Positions 20,596 through 35,429 of a DNA stretch of 64,000 bases are shown one piece after another. Positions within the stretch are counted from its first letter, which is position 1; the number at the start of each line of letters is the position of its first letter. The position numbers were made by a program, and so were the translations under genes. Location of the stretch: assembly GCF_010015445.1 (NCBI RefSeq), contig NC_053126.1, forward strand, positions 21,101,669 to 21,165,668, read 5' to 3'. Below the pieces are notes generated by a model. That model had not been told where the DNA came from and ran no database searches. It worked only from the letters and a program-made list of their open reading frames with translations. Source of the stretch: Perca fluviatilis. Lineage: Eukaryota; Chordata; Actinopteri; Perciformes; Percidae.

Positions 20596-20999
20596 ATGTC
20601 AGCCTGGCTTCAGAAAGGTACTAAAAGAACGTGTGTGCCAGAGCCAGACACGTCAACAGAGGTCCAAGTCCAACCAGAAACATCAGGTAGGATTCATGAG
20701 CTTCAAACTAACGTTAACGTTGATGTGAGCGGAACAGCTAGCCAGTTAATGAGGAGTCTGCAGCTACCAACCTTGACGTTACCTTAGTCAATGACACCGA
20801 CGTCAGCAATAACGTGAGTAACGAAACACATGGATGGCCTGACTGTTGGTCAAGGGACCAAATGATGTATTTTTGCTCCACAAACAGCTGTCTCGTTTTT
20901 AAAGATAACAAACTGGGCTGCAAAACATGTAGCAGCATCCCGTCACCTGCTGGCCAGACAGAGAGGGGACTGAAGCTGTCAACAGAATGGAGGGAATGA
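20596..20999 (+). pseudogene. Broken hAT transposase fragment with TTF-type zinc-finger region
   Basis: One frame starts at 20596 (MSAWLQKGTKRTCVPEPD). A second frame at 20814-20999 reads THGWPDCWSRDQMMYF and then LVFKDNKLGCKTCSSI, ending near GLKLSTEW. The W-x-Q-x-x-YF and GCKTC motifs resemble the TTF-type zinc-finger region of hAT transposases and their domesticated relatives (ZNF862/KIAA1586-like). The two parts are in different frames, so it is disrupted unless an intron lies between them. The catalytic RNase H-like region is absent. Confidence 0.6.
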
Positions 21000-21003
21000 C
21001 ATA

Positions 21004-21100
21004 CTTAGACTTAGACTTAGACTTCTCTTTATTGATCCCTTTGGGATGACTCCCGCAAGGAAATTAGATTTCCAGCAGCAGATTTTAGAATCTTACAAAA
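21004..21100 (-). mobile_element. LINE 3' end inserted in the hAT element
   Basis: On the minus strand the end of a LINE is visible as CCCAAAGGGATCAATAAAG followed by a (TCTAAG)n-type tail, seen on the plus strand as three copies of ACTTAG at 21004-21023. This resembles Rex-type fish LINE tails. The 5' limit is unclear. Confidence 0.6.
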
Positions 21101-21410
21101 ACACTCTTTAAATAGAAAAAAGATAGAAAAAATACAGTATAAGAATTAGCTAAATATTTTTACAATGGTATGGTATTGTGTTATTATACAGTTAATAAAT
21201 AAATGACATTTAGCATAAATTAGCAGTTAAGAGCAGTTAGAGTGTCCAGGTATGTATGTGAGTAGATTATTAAATAATATTTATGTTGTTAATAAATAAC
21301 AAGAAATTGTTGTTGTACCAGCAATACCAAGTACCAAGTTTTGTTTTTCAATGTAGAAATCTCAAATGTCCGGGACCTTTTTTTGTTTCACTTCAAGCAC
21401 TGGTCTCATT

Positions 21411-24400
21411 TAAATCAGGTTGAAGGCAAATCTCAAGCAACTCGAAACAATTGGTCAACTCTCAACAGAAGTATTACAGAGGTGTTTCCTCTGCTCTAAT
21501 TTAAGTCCTTGAGGACAAGTCCAACATTCACAAGTCTTCATAAGCTAATTACATAATTTGCAAATCTTTCAGGTCTCTGAATGCCGACCATTAAAATGAA
21601 ACAGCATTCTTATTTCAAAGCTGTGTGAAGAGTATTTTTCTGCACAGCTGAGATTAAGTGCTTTCAGAGAAAACGTTTAATAAATTAAAAAGGTGACCTG
21701 TTGCTGTCATTCTTTTTATTAACTTCCAAAATCGACAATCAAAGTTGTCTTTTTTCATTTTTCCACAAAATTACCTCTGTCACTTTTCGTGAATACAACC
21801 AGAGCGACTGTCTGAAAGTGTGCGGTGTAATCCACTCTTGTGCCATCCATTGCATCTCTACAACAGCAGGCTTTTCTTTGTATTATTCTGTTCATTTAAT
21901 TCAGCAGAACTTTGGTTCAAAGCACTAATGATGCAAGATATGATCATGCTACACAAATCCCCCCTGCTGCTGTCTTATTTTTATTTAAAATTTAAGTTTT
22001 CAAGTCTTTAAGGACTGAGAAAGCTCCGGATCCCCCAGGGTGGTACTATATGGAGAAAGACTTCTGGGTTTCCTTGTGATGGAGAATAGATGGACACAAG
22101 GATGGATGTAAATCAAGTCTTCATGAATCAGTCTCACAGCAGCCAAGTCAACGTCAAGTCCTTGTTTTAGTGACCTAAGTCTTAAGTCTTCAGCTCTGAT
22201 TCCAAACTGTAATCAATCAAGGAAGCACGAGACATTAATGCGGGAGCTTCTGGCCTCATCGAGAACCCATTACAATGTCACGTTCAGCCTGTGGGAACAA
22301 TTTCGCTGGAATTGTTCAGGAATAGTCTGAATAAGTCCAGGCTTCAAATGTGGAGGTGATGGAGGAGTGTGTGTCAGAAGTAAATGAGGTACATTTGGCT
22401 TTTGCTGGCACCTGGACTGGACCAGCATCAACCACACACACATGCACACACTCAGGACTCACCCTCTTCCATCTTCTCAAATCCACGTCTGTCATTGAGC
22501 CCCATCAGGATATGCCGGGTCAGGGAAAACCTCAAGGGCAAAGTTCAGGAAACAATTAAGGGAAATAACTGCACACCAGTGGACCGAATTCCAACTCCAT
22601 TTTGAATATGTTTCTGTTTCTCAGAAGGTCTCACTCGTTAAATCATTAACCCCGCGACTGGAGACCACAAAAGAGGAAAAGCAACACAGTTGTATGTTAA
22701 AAATGTAGACGCCATCTGCTTCACAAGTGGCTATTACGAGAGCTATTACAGGGAGGGATGAGAGGAGAGCCCCCTGTAAATCAATGGAGGCTTACTGGGT
22801 TTGTGGTTTCACCCTGAAGTCAATTTCACCTTCAGACATTTAGCTCCCAACGCCGGCCAACGAGGCAGAATGCTTTCACAGCATTTTATTACTGCGATAT
22901 GTCGAAAGCACTTAAATAAGATATATATCATACAGAATCTAAACATCTGCTTTTACAACATGTCCACTATCTGCGTCCAGGATTGCAGCATGGCAGCCTG
23001 GAAAATACCTTTATGGTTGAACTGCATCCAAACATTGTTTCTCAACAAGAAGTCGTAACAGGTCACAAGGCAAAAAGTGTGGGAACCACTGGTTTATTGG
23101 CTAGAATGTGCATGAGTTTATTTTCAGGGTCACATTAACATGCTAATAGTGATTATTTTATACATGGCAGAATCCATGAATTTATTCTGGCATTGATACA
23201 ATCTTTGACATTATATTTGGGTGGCTGACTTCAATCCTCTGTTGCTAGTATATGATACTGCAGTCTGTTTCCCCAAGGAAGACGATGTATGGTTGAGTGG
23301 AGAAGCCTGAGCCTCTGTGGCTTGAATGACAACAGCATAAAGGGATGAGAGGATGTTAATGGGATGGGATGCATGTTGTGTAAAGAGAGATATATGATGG
23401 TGTTTCCTGGGGCCCGTTTCGGTAAGGAGTCTAACCCTGAACTCTGAGTTGATTTACCCTGAGATGGGAAACTCTGAGTTTTCAGTTCCAGAACAGCTGA
23501 TTGGAGTTGGTTCAAACTCAGAGTAAATTCATATCAGAGAATCGGACAGCGATCAGCGGGTCTTTAACGCCAGTATCACTTCAACGTACATATTTAATGG
23601 TTTTGTTACCAGCAACAACACGTTGCTCAGTTTTGTTCCAGTAAGTTATGCACCGTAATAACGTTTAAAAAAAATCAGCGGAATACGAAGTGACGTAGTA
23701 ATTACCTCTCGGCGGTATACATAATATTCGTAATACTGATGTTTTTCTCTAACGTTGTATTTTAGGATTTAAACAATAAAGATAACAATAATAATAAAAT
23801 ACAGTTTCATGTACTTGTCTCATGTACTGTTTGCTCGGTCGGCCGGAGGCAATCTGAAATGGAATGAAGCCCATTCACGGCAGACAGCAGAAACACAGGA
23901 GCCGAACAAGTCCACCCACCCCGGAAGAACTACAAGTACACTAGCTTTGTAACAGGTTCTGTGGCGCGTCTCTAGTGGGAGTTGTAGTTTTTAAATATAT
24001 TTGTATATTTCTCATAAGTAGAAGTTGGCAGTGTAGAATTTTGGATACACCCTGGTTTTTTTGCGATGGGGAACAAACCGGTGTCATCAGATTTTAAAAA
24101 TCTAATCGTTAAATAGGTGAAAATTGCTTATCACTATATTTGACAGTGCTTACAGTGGGTAAACTTTGGTGACCATATCTACATGACAGCTGAGGTCCAG
24201 AGCTTTCTAGAACAGCTGGTCCTATGTGTGTAGCACCTTCTGTTGCTAAATGATAAGCCTTCAAACGTGTACTGGGTTCAAGATTCAGAGGTCAATATTT
24301 CAAAGCAGGAGTAATGTATCCTCTTCAGACTGACATATGTTACTGTCGAGGTTGACAACTTTCCAACGATGTGTTTGCTATAGTCCTACGACAACGTTTA

Positions 24401-24862
24401 CATTTTTACATATCATGGAGACCACTTTGCAGACGATAGCCTCCTTTATTGTCCCCAGAGGGATATTTGCCTTGAGTTCAAATGCCTCACACATAACACT
24501 TGACATATTGTTTTATCATACAGCTGACATATACTTACAATGAAAAACAACATAAACAAAGTGATATGTAGCCAGACTGAAGCACATCACACAGCCACAA
24601 TCTATTGCTCATCTTTCACAAACGGTGACAAGAGCAACCTACACACAACCCTATGCATTATATCATGAAGCTATTGCACAACCCTTACAGTCTCAAGCAA
24701 CATTATTCAAAGTTTTAATTGAGGTAGGTCCAAATTAGGCCTATAATTCTTCTTCTATCTTGTTAGTAGAAAAACAAGATCAAGAAAGAAAACCAAGAAT
24801 GAATACAGATTTTATCTAGCAGTGAATTGTAGTTAATGCAATAAATACAATATATGGCCTCA

Positions 24863-24911
<49 letters not shown>

Positions 24912-27205
24912 GGTTTTTTTTTCTGTGTTGAGGATTTCCAGGACATTAGCAGCCAGCCATGTACGCTGGTTGAGTGAACATGTCCGACCCAAACAAGGTT
25001 ATAGCCTTTGATCACTGCCAATGAGACGAAAAGCATGATGGGACAGAAACAGAACACGACTACACACCTAACAAACATGACACATAAATGCACCTAATAA
25101 CTTTACGCATTGCATGCAGCAATGCATTCCAATCAAGATGAGGAAATGCCTAAACCCACACATGGATTTACAAAAAGTGATCAAGCTGATTTAAAGCCTA
25201 ATATTATTTGAGAGTATTGAGCTGTTTGTGGAAGTCCAGAGCTCAGGAAGATTAGGAAGAGTTAAGGATGCTTGGAGGATGGTAAAGGAAGAGGATCAGG
25301 TTATCTGTGCTTCTATTCAATACCATCCAACCAGCTAATCGTATTATTTCCCTTTCTGTGCCCCGCTGTCGATACTCATCCTCGGGTTGCTCTCAGTCGA
25401 CAGCTCACCTTTTGACAACCATCTCCATTTCTCTTTGCTCTTAACACCTCTTTTCATTTGTTTCGATTTCTCTCCTGGCCTGTTGTGCGTCCCTCTCCTG
25501 TCTCCTTCCACATGATGTTCCAGGTGCTGAAGAAGTCAACAGCAACAGCGGCGGCCTGTTTGATTCCAGGATGCTCATACAGACCAAAGGAAGCCTAAAA
25601 CAACAACGTCCTGCCTTATTCACTGACATGTAGCTCCTTTGATCCCAGGACGTCATGCCTGCGTGAGACAATGTGTGCAAGGCAAGTGAAATGTAAATGT
25701 CTTTGCCTGCAGAGGGGTATTATGCAGATGTTCTATTTCTTCTATTTGAGCAAACAGAGAGAATATAATTGCAATACTCAAATTTGAATATATTTGAATC
25801 GCAATTTGTGCACCACAACGATGGCTCTCCTGATTGGTGCTGAGGAGACAGCCCATTTATCTGCCGAGGCACTCGATGCACTCAAGAAGCAGGGGAATAA
25901 TGCCTCGATAGACATCAAGGTTTAAAATCACACCAACGCCATAATGTTCCATCACCGTTACCTTGAGTGAAGCAGCCCATCCATTTGGCTTGTTATAGTG
26001 GTTAGCTGAAGAGGGCGGAGAAAATCCGGTAAGAAAGCAGATAAGAGCTACTTCTCTCGATAACAGTGGCTCATAAATGGTCTTATCTGAGGCAGCGCTT
26101 CACCTCACTGCAGGGAGAGGAGTAGGTGAGGAATAAAGGAACTTAAGGATGCTCTGAAAACCACTTTATAAACATCTGTATTGTGGTTTTCAAGAGGAAC
26201 AAATGATTAAGGCAATAACTCAGTTTTAAGTAGCCCATCTGGGATAATAAAAAATATGGAATTATTGTTAATAAGATGCAGCAGGAGAAAAAAAGTTACA
26301 AAAAAAGGCAACAAAGCATCATCTGGTCCCCTGAACACAATCAGACAATCTACATGGGAAAATGTAAAAGTCTGCTCGCTTTTGCAAAACTCATAAAGCT
26401 TGTTTTTTTTTGTAAAATAAGTTATCTTATCTAAACAAGATAAAAAGTAATCACGTTTAGAACAATGTTGCACTTAAAACCTTTTAAATGTGTTTCTCTT
26501 AGTCCAAGTGTTAGTATTTCTAGATTTTTTTTTTTTTTACATTTTAGGCATTATATCTAATTCTTGGTGGAGAACAGCAGATGTTCTGTGTTTATGATTC
26601 TTTCGGTTTACTGTAAATGGGAATAAGGGTTATGTTTGAAACTATTTTCAGTCCAGCTACAGTACAGCAGAAAACTGAAGCAAAATATGTTATAAGTGTT
26701 AAATGGGCAGTTGACCTAAAGTATATTACAAAAATACATATTTTCCCATGTACCCTCCTGATTCAATCACCTAAAGCCTTTATCTAACCATACAGATAGT
26801 TTCTGTTTTATCTGTGTTTTGAAAGATCTGTATCCTTCTGCTGCTACCCAGAAAGTGTGAAGAAAAGTAAATTGGATTTTGTTTGTGCTGTAAAATACAC
26901 TGAAAAATGAAATTGGAAAACTCAACCGGAGCCTTTCTTTCCAAAACAACATATTGTAATGTGTGTGCAGGTTAATTAAAGATTAATGCCCAAAACTATT
27001 TCATCAGCAGGCAAGAGTTGTATTCAATTCACAACTTTAGTTTATCTTTGATGGCGATACAGGTTAACTACCTCAAAACAGTGGCATAGGTCTTAACACT
27101 CTGCTCCAACTGCCCCTTAATACAACAAAAGAATAACACATTTAAGGATACAACCAATACCATGAAACAAACAATATATACCCATAGATAAAGACGCGTA
27201 CCGGT
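21411..27205. other. Intergenic DNA, no gene recognised
   Basis: No supported exon in about 5.8 kb. Repeat fragments: a MITE end near 23407-23540 (GGGGCCCGTTTCGGTAAGG with repeated ACTCTGAGTT motifs), a LINE-like tail near 24440-24470 (CCTTTATTGTCCCCAGAGGG), and a (CA)n array at 24865-24910. A stretch at about 25850-26110 is repeat-poor and GC-balanced and might be conserved non-coding DNA. Confidence 0.5.
24865..24910. repeat. (CA)n microsatellite
   Basis: About 23 uninterrupted CA units. Confidence 0.95.
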
Positions 27206-27209
27206 CTAG

Positions 27210-28430
27210 AATCATTGACTATAAGAGATATTTAGATGAGCCTCACCGCGTCCGTGCAACTTCACACTATAAACACAGTACAAACAAACATTCTCCTCCT
27301 TTGAATCACTGTCCTGTCCCAGGACTTCATCAAAGTCACTTCTGTCCAACCCCTCCTCTGGAGAAACCTTCATGAGCAGCACCACCAGTTCCTCTTCTGA
27401 CCCCTCATCTGCAGAAACCTTGTTCCGCTGCATGCCAGCTTCTGCACTCAGCCCCATAGTTGGTTCCATGGTCCAATCCTTACCACAGGGCCTGAGCTCC
27501 ATCCAATGTACATTACTGGGAGTCAAGGACCCATCCACTGGAGCCACGGTGTACACGCCCCCCTTGGGATTCAGCCGAGACAGCACTTGGTATGGAACTG
27601 GCAGCCACACGTCCTTAATCTTGTGCCTTGAAGGTGCGATTCCGCCTGTAGACCAACTGACCCTCCTGCAGAGCACTCTGCCATGACGAGGGCCCATGAT
27701 TTGTCTCCGGGCCTCCGCATGCAGTGCCATTTGCCTCTGCACATAACTGTGAGCTGCCTTTAACTGCTGCCTTTAACTGTGCACAGATCCAATCATCGGC
27801 CGTCCCCTCAAACTCATTTCTCCTACTCTCAACAGAACATCCACTGGCAGGTTGGGGGACCTGAAAAAACATCAAGAAATATGGGGTGTAGCCAGTGCTG
27901 GCATGTTCTGATGTGTTGTAAGTAAAAACCACCTCTGGCAAGTGCTCCACCCATCTCCTCTTTTTCTCTCGGGGCAGCGTCCTCAATAGGTCTGGAAGGG
28001 TGCGATTAAAACACTCGCACTGTTCGTTTCCCTGGGGGTGATATGGGGTGGTGCAGCTCCGCTTCATTCCATACACCTTGCACAGATTCCTTATCATCTC
28101 TGCTTCAAAACACCGCCCTTGATCTGAGTGAATTCTTTGAGGAACTCCGTAACTTTTGAATCCACTCCCTCACCAAGACCCTTGCCACCGTCACAGCCTT
28201 CTGATCTCGGGTTGGCACTGCCACTGTGAATTTGGAGAATACATCGGTGAACAACTGCACATTTTCATGACCATTGCTTGATGGCTCCAATGCTGTAAAA
28301 TCCATGGCCAGCACCTCCAATGGTCGAGATGCCAGCAAACTTCCCTCACCTCCAAGACTTCAGGAATGCCACAAACACAGTATCAGCCTGCTGCTTGGAA
28401 GCCAAAAAAGTCACTAGATTACATTGGGAA
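27210..28430 (-). pseudogene. Broken Ty3/gypsy LTR-retrotransposon integrase region
   Basis: Minus-strand frames read, in order, the integrase core start (LEVLAMDFTALE and VQLFTDVFSKF, about 28330-28230), the HSDQG-type motif near 28125, TPYHPQGNEQCECFNRTL with the last acidic residue (about 28040-27990), and WVEHLPEVVFTYN. A C-terminal chromatin/DNA-binding-like tail follows (KIKDVWLPVPYQV, YTVAPVDGS, about 27635-27510). The order matches gypsy-class pol. Frame changes near 28140-28100 and 27740-27620 disrupt the gene. Reverse transcriptase and recognisable LTRs were not found. It is a 5'-truncated or decayed copy in no relation to host genes. Confidence 0.85.
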
Positions 28431-30018
28431 GCTTGATGAGGCCCCCATAGTATTAATTGCAGCTGTGCACTGGCCTCCATGGGATAATCCACAGACTTCA
28501 CTGTCATCATAACTTTTTCTTCCATAGATAGTATTTACAGATGTTCACAGTGATGTCTGTGATTATTCCGAGGAACCAATACACAATTGTTTTTAGTAGT
28601 TATAATTCAAAAACTATTTCAAAAAAGTACCTAGTAACTTACCTCAAAAGTCCCAAAGTATGTGCATTACAACTACAATATAGGAGTATTTGAGAAAATG
28701 TGTTTTTCAAAATTTGGATGAACTGATCCAACAAGTCGTATTTTCCTGATGACACTTTCTTTGTTTCTAAATTCCTACTGCTGCTGTGGAAACATCTGAC
28801 TAATATAACCTCACCCTCCTGAGAGAGATTTTCCACTTGTACCAAGAAAAATAATTGAAAAAACTAAACATGAGATGAAGTGAGTTGGTAAAATGGACAT
28901 TTTTTTGCAGCGAGGGTGTCAGTAATCTGTAGACAGATTTCCAGAGCATCATCACCTGTGTAAATACAACCTGTCTTTGCTGTTCTTCTTCTGCACCTTT
29001 TAGCTTCTGGTTCCCAGGTACATCAGGGTCATCTATTCTGAAGGGTCATATGTTTTACAACCTGGTGCGTCTGCCTCCCCACCACACCGTGACAGCAGGG
29101 GATCTGAGGCTGAAGCACGCTCCGACCACCAGCCAAGTGGAGACAGAAACAGGAAGAGCACTGATGGCTTTTTTTTACAGCTGTACAGGAATGTGACAGT
29201 GCACCTGCTCAATGATACCATCCCCTGTATGTCTCTGTCTGGGTTTGTCAGGTATGAAACGATTGGTGTTTAGTGTCTGTGTGTTGGGTCAGCTGTATGA
29301 GGCTGGACTCAGATGCTTCACTGCACCTCTGTTGCATCCTGTCGCTGTCTGGGACACAGAGGAAGTGCAGAACATGAGCCTCTGGGGTCTGCCTAGAATC
29401 CACCCACTCTGTCAGGAAATATAGGCTTTCTGACAAGATATGCTCATCCTGCACATGTGGATCAGGGCCATGAACACCACTCTGATGGAGGTGCTTATTC
29501 AAGACCTGTAATTTAAATGTCAACTGGAAATAATTTACAATTGGGTGCACAAAAGCCTGAGTAGCTACCCAGGAAGAAGGAAGTTTAAATGAATAACCTA
29601 CCCAAAATGAATTATTAGGTATTACAGTTATTATGATGGCCTGACACTTGCCAATTGTGGTCCCTCATTTGCACTCACTCACAGCAATTGCAAATCTAAT
29701 GGCATTTATTTAGCACTGATTATACTGTAGTCATATTGTAACCTTACCTCGCACCAGATGTTGAGAGAGAGATAAGTGAGTTTTCTGGAGCTAACAACAC
29801 ATTTCCCACTCAGAAAGTTGGATGCAAAATGTGTCGCTTGCTCCAAAAACACTCTCTTATCTCATGTGTAAATAACCTCTGGAGATCTGGTGTGCAGTTG
29901 TGCTGGAGTAAATACATTTTAGTCCAAATTGTTTTGATAGTTTTGATTGAAAAAAATAACTTTTATTATAGAAATATGCTGTATATTATCAAAACCAGAT
30001 TTTTAATGAGCTTGCTCA
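28431..30018. other. Intergenic DNA, no gene recognised
   Basis: No supported feature. Open frames at 28639-28845 (minus) and 29212-29424 (plus) show no family resemblance and no convincing splice context. Part of this may be decayed retrotransposon sequence upstream of the integrase remnant. Confidence 0.45.
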
Positions 30019-30026
30019 GCCCAAAA

Positions 30027-30547
30027 CATACCTGTCAAGTATCCTGTTTTGGCCGGGAAAGTCCCGTATTTTACCCTTCTTTCCCGCCGTCCTCCCGTAT
30101 TCGTATTTTCCCGTAAATCTCCCGTATTTTAACCTGCGTTATTAAAAAATAATAATAGCCCGGGCGGAGTAAAAAAAAAAAAAACATAACCTGCAGTTAT
30201 ACACTCACAAATACACTCCTTCCAAAACAGTCTTAAAGAATGAAAAGTCTGCAACAAATTTGTACAATAACTCACTAAAGAAAAGTTATGTGAAATGAAA
30301 AGAAAAACTGTAAAAGAAAAGCAATATGAAATGAAAAGAATGTGTGGAATGAAAATAAAATGTAAAGACAAGCAATGTTATAAATTGTAAATGTTTTCAG
30401 CATTCTGCATCAAGTGGTGATTTTAGCTTTCTTGTACACCTGTCTTAAAACGTAAGGGATACTGGAGCTTGGTTGGGGTGGTGGGACTGCTCGAGGTGGG
30501 CGCCGGAAAATTTCCCTTATTTTCAAATCCAAAACTTGACAGGTATG
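30027..30547. mobile_element. hAT-type MITE with perfect TSD
   Basis: The terminal inverted repeats CATACCTGTCAAGT (30027-30040) and ACTTGACAGGTATG (30534-30547) are exact. The 8-bp direct repeat GCCCAAAA flanks it at 30019-30026 and 30548-30555. The interior (521 bp total) holds repeated TCCCGTATTTT-like motifs near the left end and no coding frame. Confidence 0.93.
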
Positions 30548-32466
<1,919 letters not shown>

Positions 32467-33200
32467 TAAAATTTAACCTGCTCCAATTACATCATAGGTG
32501 TGCCTGCCTCTAATTCTCTTACATCCTAGGGTGGCCTTGTTGCGCTGTAAAGTGGAATTAATCCAGTGAACTGTTACACCCATAAAACTTTTGTTATTCA
32601 CCGTCCAGATGTCCGCAGTGGTGCAAAGAAAGTCTACATCTCCGATTGCAGCCTTCAAATTAGCGTCCATTATGTGGTATTCTCTCTCAAGGTATCCTGC
32701 AAATGACTTTCTCTGCGCAGCTTGACACCGTATTTGATCGGTATTTTTTCTACGATACGGAACAACGAGTCAACAGTGGAAATTGGCAGCATGTCCTCGA
32801 CAATATAGCCAGCGACGAGCTTCTTCAGTTCAGCGGCACTAAGTCCTGTCGCTTTTAAGTCTATTTTCACCTGTTTAGCAGGAGAGGGGCCCTCGGAGGT
32901 TCGCCCGGTGGAATTGGATGTAGCCGCAGCGGTCATGTCAGTTGGGGGTTCAGGTTTTTTTTCAGTGAGTTTCACATTCCTGTGCCGGCTTGCTAGGTGT
33001 TTGCTCAGATTTTAGGTGGAATTTTTCGCTGTAGATAAAAGTTTTCTTCCCACGCAGAGAGTACAGCGGATGCTGATGTTTTTGTCACTTTTAACCGAGT
33101 CAAACTCAAAGTAATGTCGGTACTTCCAAGCATTAAACGCTGCATGGTCCTGCTCTCTCCCACACTCCATGTTGTCTCTTGTTCAACACTACACATGTCG
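32467..33200 (-). pseudogene. Broken BED-finger hAT transposase (N-terminal part)
   Basis: On the minus strand the frame reads a BED-type zinc finger: CTLC near 33060 and HLASRH near 33005. It continues through a variable linker and KATGLSAAELKKLVAGYIV, and then a second frame reads LCTTADIWTVNNKSFMG and CKRIRGRHTYDV. This is the order seen in BED-containing hAT transposases and ZBED-like proteins. Defects: an in-frame TAA between the Cys pair and His pair of the finger, a frameshift near 32705, and loss of everything after the HTYDV region. No terminal repeats could be paired. Confidence 0.85.
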
Positions 33201-33240
33201 GTGTTTACCACTGACGTCGTGGCGCTCATACGTCATTGTC

Positions 33241-35420
33241 ACTCACGAAACAAAATCACGGTTAAGTAACGCAGTAACGCAGCCTGCTTACGGGGGAAGT
33301 AACAGTAATCTAATTACTGTTTTTGCAACTGTAATCCCTTATTACAATTTCTGCAGGTGACGTGACGTGACCTGCAGCAGCAGCAGCACCACACTCCACT
33401 TGAGGAGCGGTCGGCTCGGTGTCTCTCAAAATCTGATGAAAATCTTTTAAACTGACCTTTGTCGATCTGAAATGAAGACAGATTCAGCAACTGCACGGCC
33501 TATTTCTCGCTTAAAATGTTTTCAGAAACCCGTTTCGGTGAACTATTTTAGTACAATATGAGATCGTATTCTGAACGAGCTGCCATGACAGTCTGTTTTG
33601 AAATTTGGGACCAGCCAGACCCATGTGACGCAATCGTCCAATCAGCTGCCATGGGTTGGCGTTTGTCACGCCATTCCGCTTCGCCGTCATGTCAAGTGTT
33701 TTAACATAGGTGTAAAGTGGGCACTACGGCAGTAAGAGGTTAGTGCACATTAACAGTGTACTGAGGAACCGTGCGGTACACACATGCTCCGAACTGAGAC
33801 TGGCGAACCGAGCGGTTCGGGTGTTTTTTCATGAACCGTACCACCCCTAAAATATATGTGATATGTGGGTATATTTCTGCAAGAAAAGCTCTCTGGGTTC
33901 TGTAATAATGCTGTAACATGTTCAGTTAAATGACTCAGATGGGATCATCTGCTTAAAAATTCATTTGTATTCTTCTCTTTGAACCTCTGATTTTTAAGCT
34001 TAACATTCTGGACATAGGCAATCTTACAGAGTTAAAGTTAACCAAGAAGAAAAAACCAAAACCATGAATATGACAGCGTAAAGACAGCCTGCCAGAAGAA
34101 AAGTGTACGTTCCCCGGCAGCTCTGGCTCAGCTCCAGCTTTCAGCGTGTACTTTTTGTGGTTTATATTTGCAAACTATTTGTGAAGGGTGAATGCATCTC
34201 CTCCTGCTTCGAATGGGAACTATAATTCTTGTTTTTAGATGTTTAACCAGTCACAGGTGATGTCCTATGCCCTACTTGGCAGAATGTTCAAAACATATGG
34301 TGTCCACCCTCTGGACTCAATATGCCTCCCCGAGCAGTTCTCTCAATGCATGCTGTGCAATAACTTTATACTGTGGCCATCCAACTCTTATATCAGCCCC
34401 AATCTGTCACCCCAACAGCACAAAGATAAGAAATCACAGCACCGCTGTAACATCACACCAGGGTCACACTGAAGCCTCTTGTCTTGACTAGACTTCTCTG
34501 TGTCTAAACAGTACAGCATCTGTATTTTATATTCAACAAGTACTGCATTGAAGAGAAGAAATACTTTCCTCCTTTGAATATTTCACCGGTTTTCACTCTT
34601 TAGATCTTGAGCCATGTTTATGATAAAGTGCTGTAACCTGGACATTATTTTGTTTCACTCCTGCAATCAGGACGCGAACAACCAAAAAGTGATTGTTTAT
34701 GTGGATTATATATTCTCTTTACATGCCAGGCCAATGAGTGACAATAGGTGGCAGTAATGCTTCGTCGGCTGCAATATACCATTAAAAAGAAGAAGAAGAG
34801 TAATTTCCGGTCGATGTAGAACGGCCGTTCGTTGAAATCTACACACTACACGAGTACATAGTATACACAGTGTACTACATGTAAGCGTACTCATGGATGT
34901 ATCCGAATTGAGACACACCTCAACCACACACCACTTTCTTGATGTCGTTACATAAATTTTATACTTCTTATTAAATTTTACTTTTCAAAATAAAGATTTT
35001 CAGCAGCCAAAACGTCTAACTATTGCAGTGAAATGACTAACAGCAGTAATAGGCCTTTTTACACGGAAGACATTTAGACTTCGCCACAGTAGCAAAAGCA
35101 CAGGTGTAAATAATGAAATGAATGATGGCTGAATTCCATTTAGCAGCTTTGGATATTGGTGCATGCCTGCTTACCGTCACTGGAACACTTGAATAGAACA
35201 GAGACAACGTTATTAAACACCTTTGCTTTTCCAACTATGACAAGTCAAAAGAGATTTCTACACATAGACTGAATAAAACCGGGTTCCAGTGAATTTCGTG
35301 TGTTGCTGCCCCTCGAGTTGTTCACTGTGACGACTTCCGCCGGTCGGCAAGTCATCTTCATCAAGATTGTATTTTATTAGTGACCTTGCAGCCTGACATG
35401 ACATTTCCTTTCGCTGACCA
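33241..35420. other. Intergenic DNA, no gene recognised
   Basis: Probable 5' non-coding part of the BED-hAT element up to about 33850, including GAACCGAGCGGTTCGGGTG and GAACCGTACCACCCC. Beyond that AT-rich sequence holds no recognisable exon. A (GAA)n-like tract lies at about 34783-34797. Confidence 0.45.
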
Positions 35421-35429
35421 ATCATACAG

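Larger units (their letters stand above)
20222..21402 (+). mobile_element. hAT-family DNA transposon with intact ends and TSD
   Basis: The terminal inverted repeats are CAGTGCTCGAAGTG at 20222-20235 and CACTTCAAGCACTG at 21389-21402, one mismatch. The perfect 8-bp direct repeat GTCTCATT flanks the element at 20214-20221 and 21403-21410. CAGTG ends and 8-bp target duplications define hAT elements. The element carries a broken N-terminal transposase fragment and a LINE insertion, so it is non-autonomous. Confidence 0.92.
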
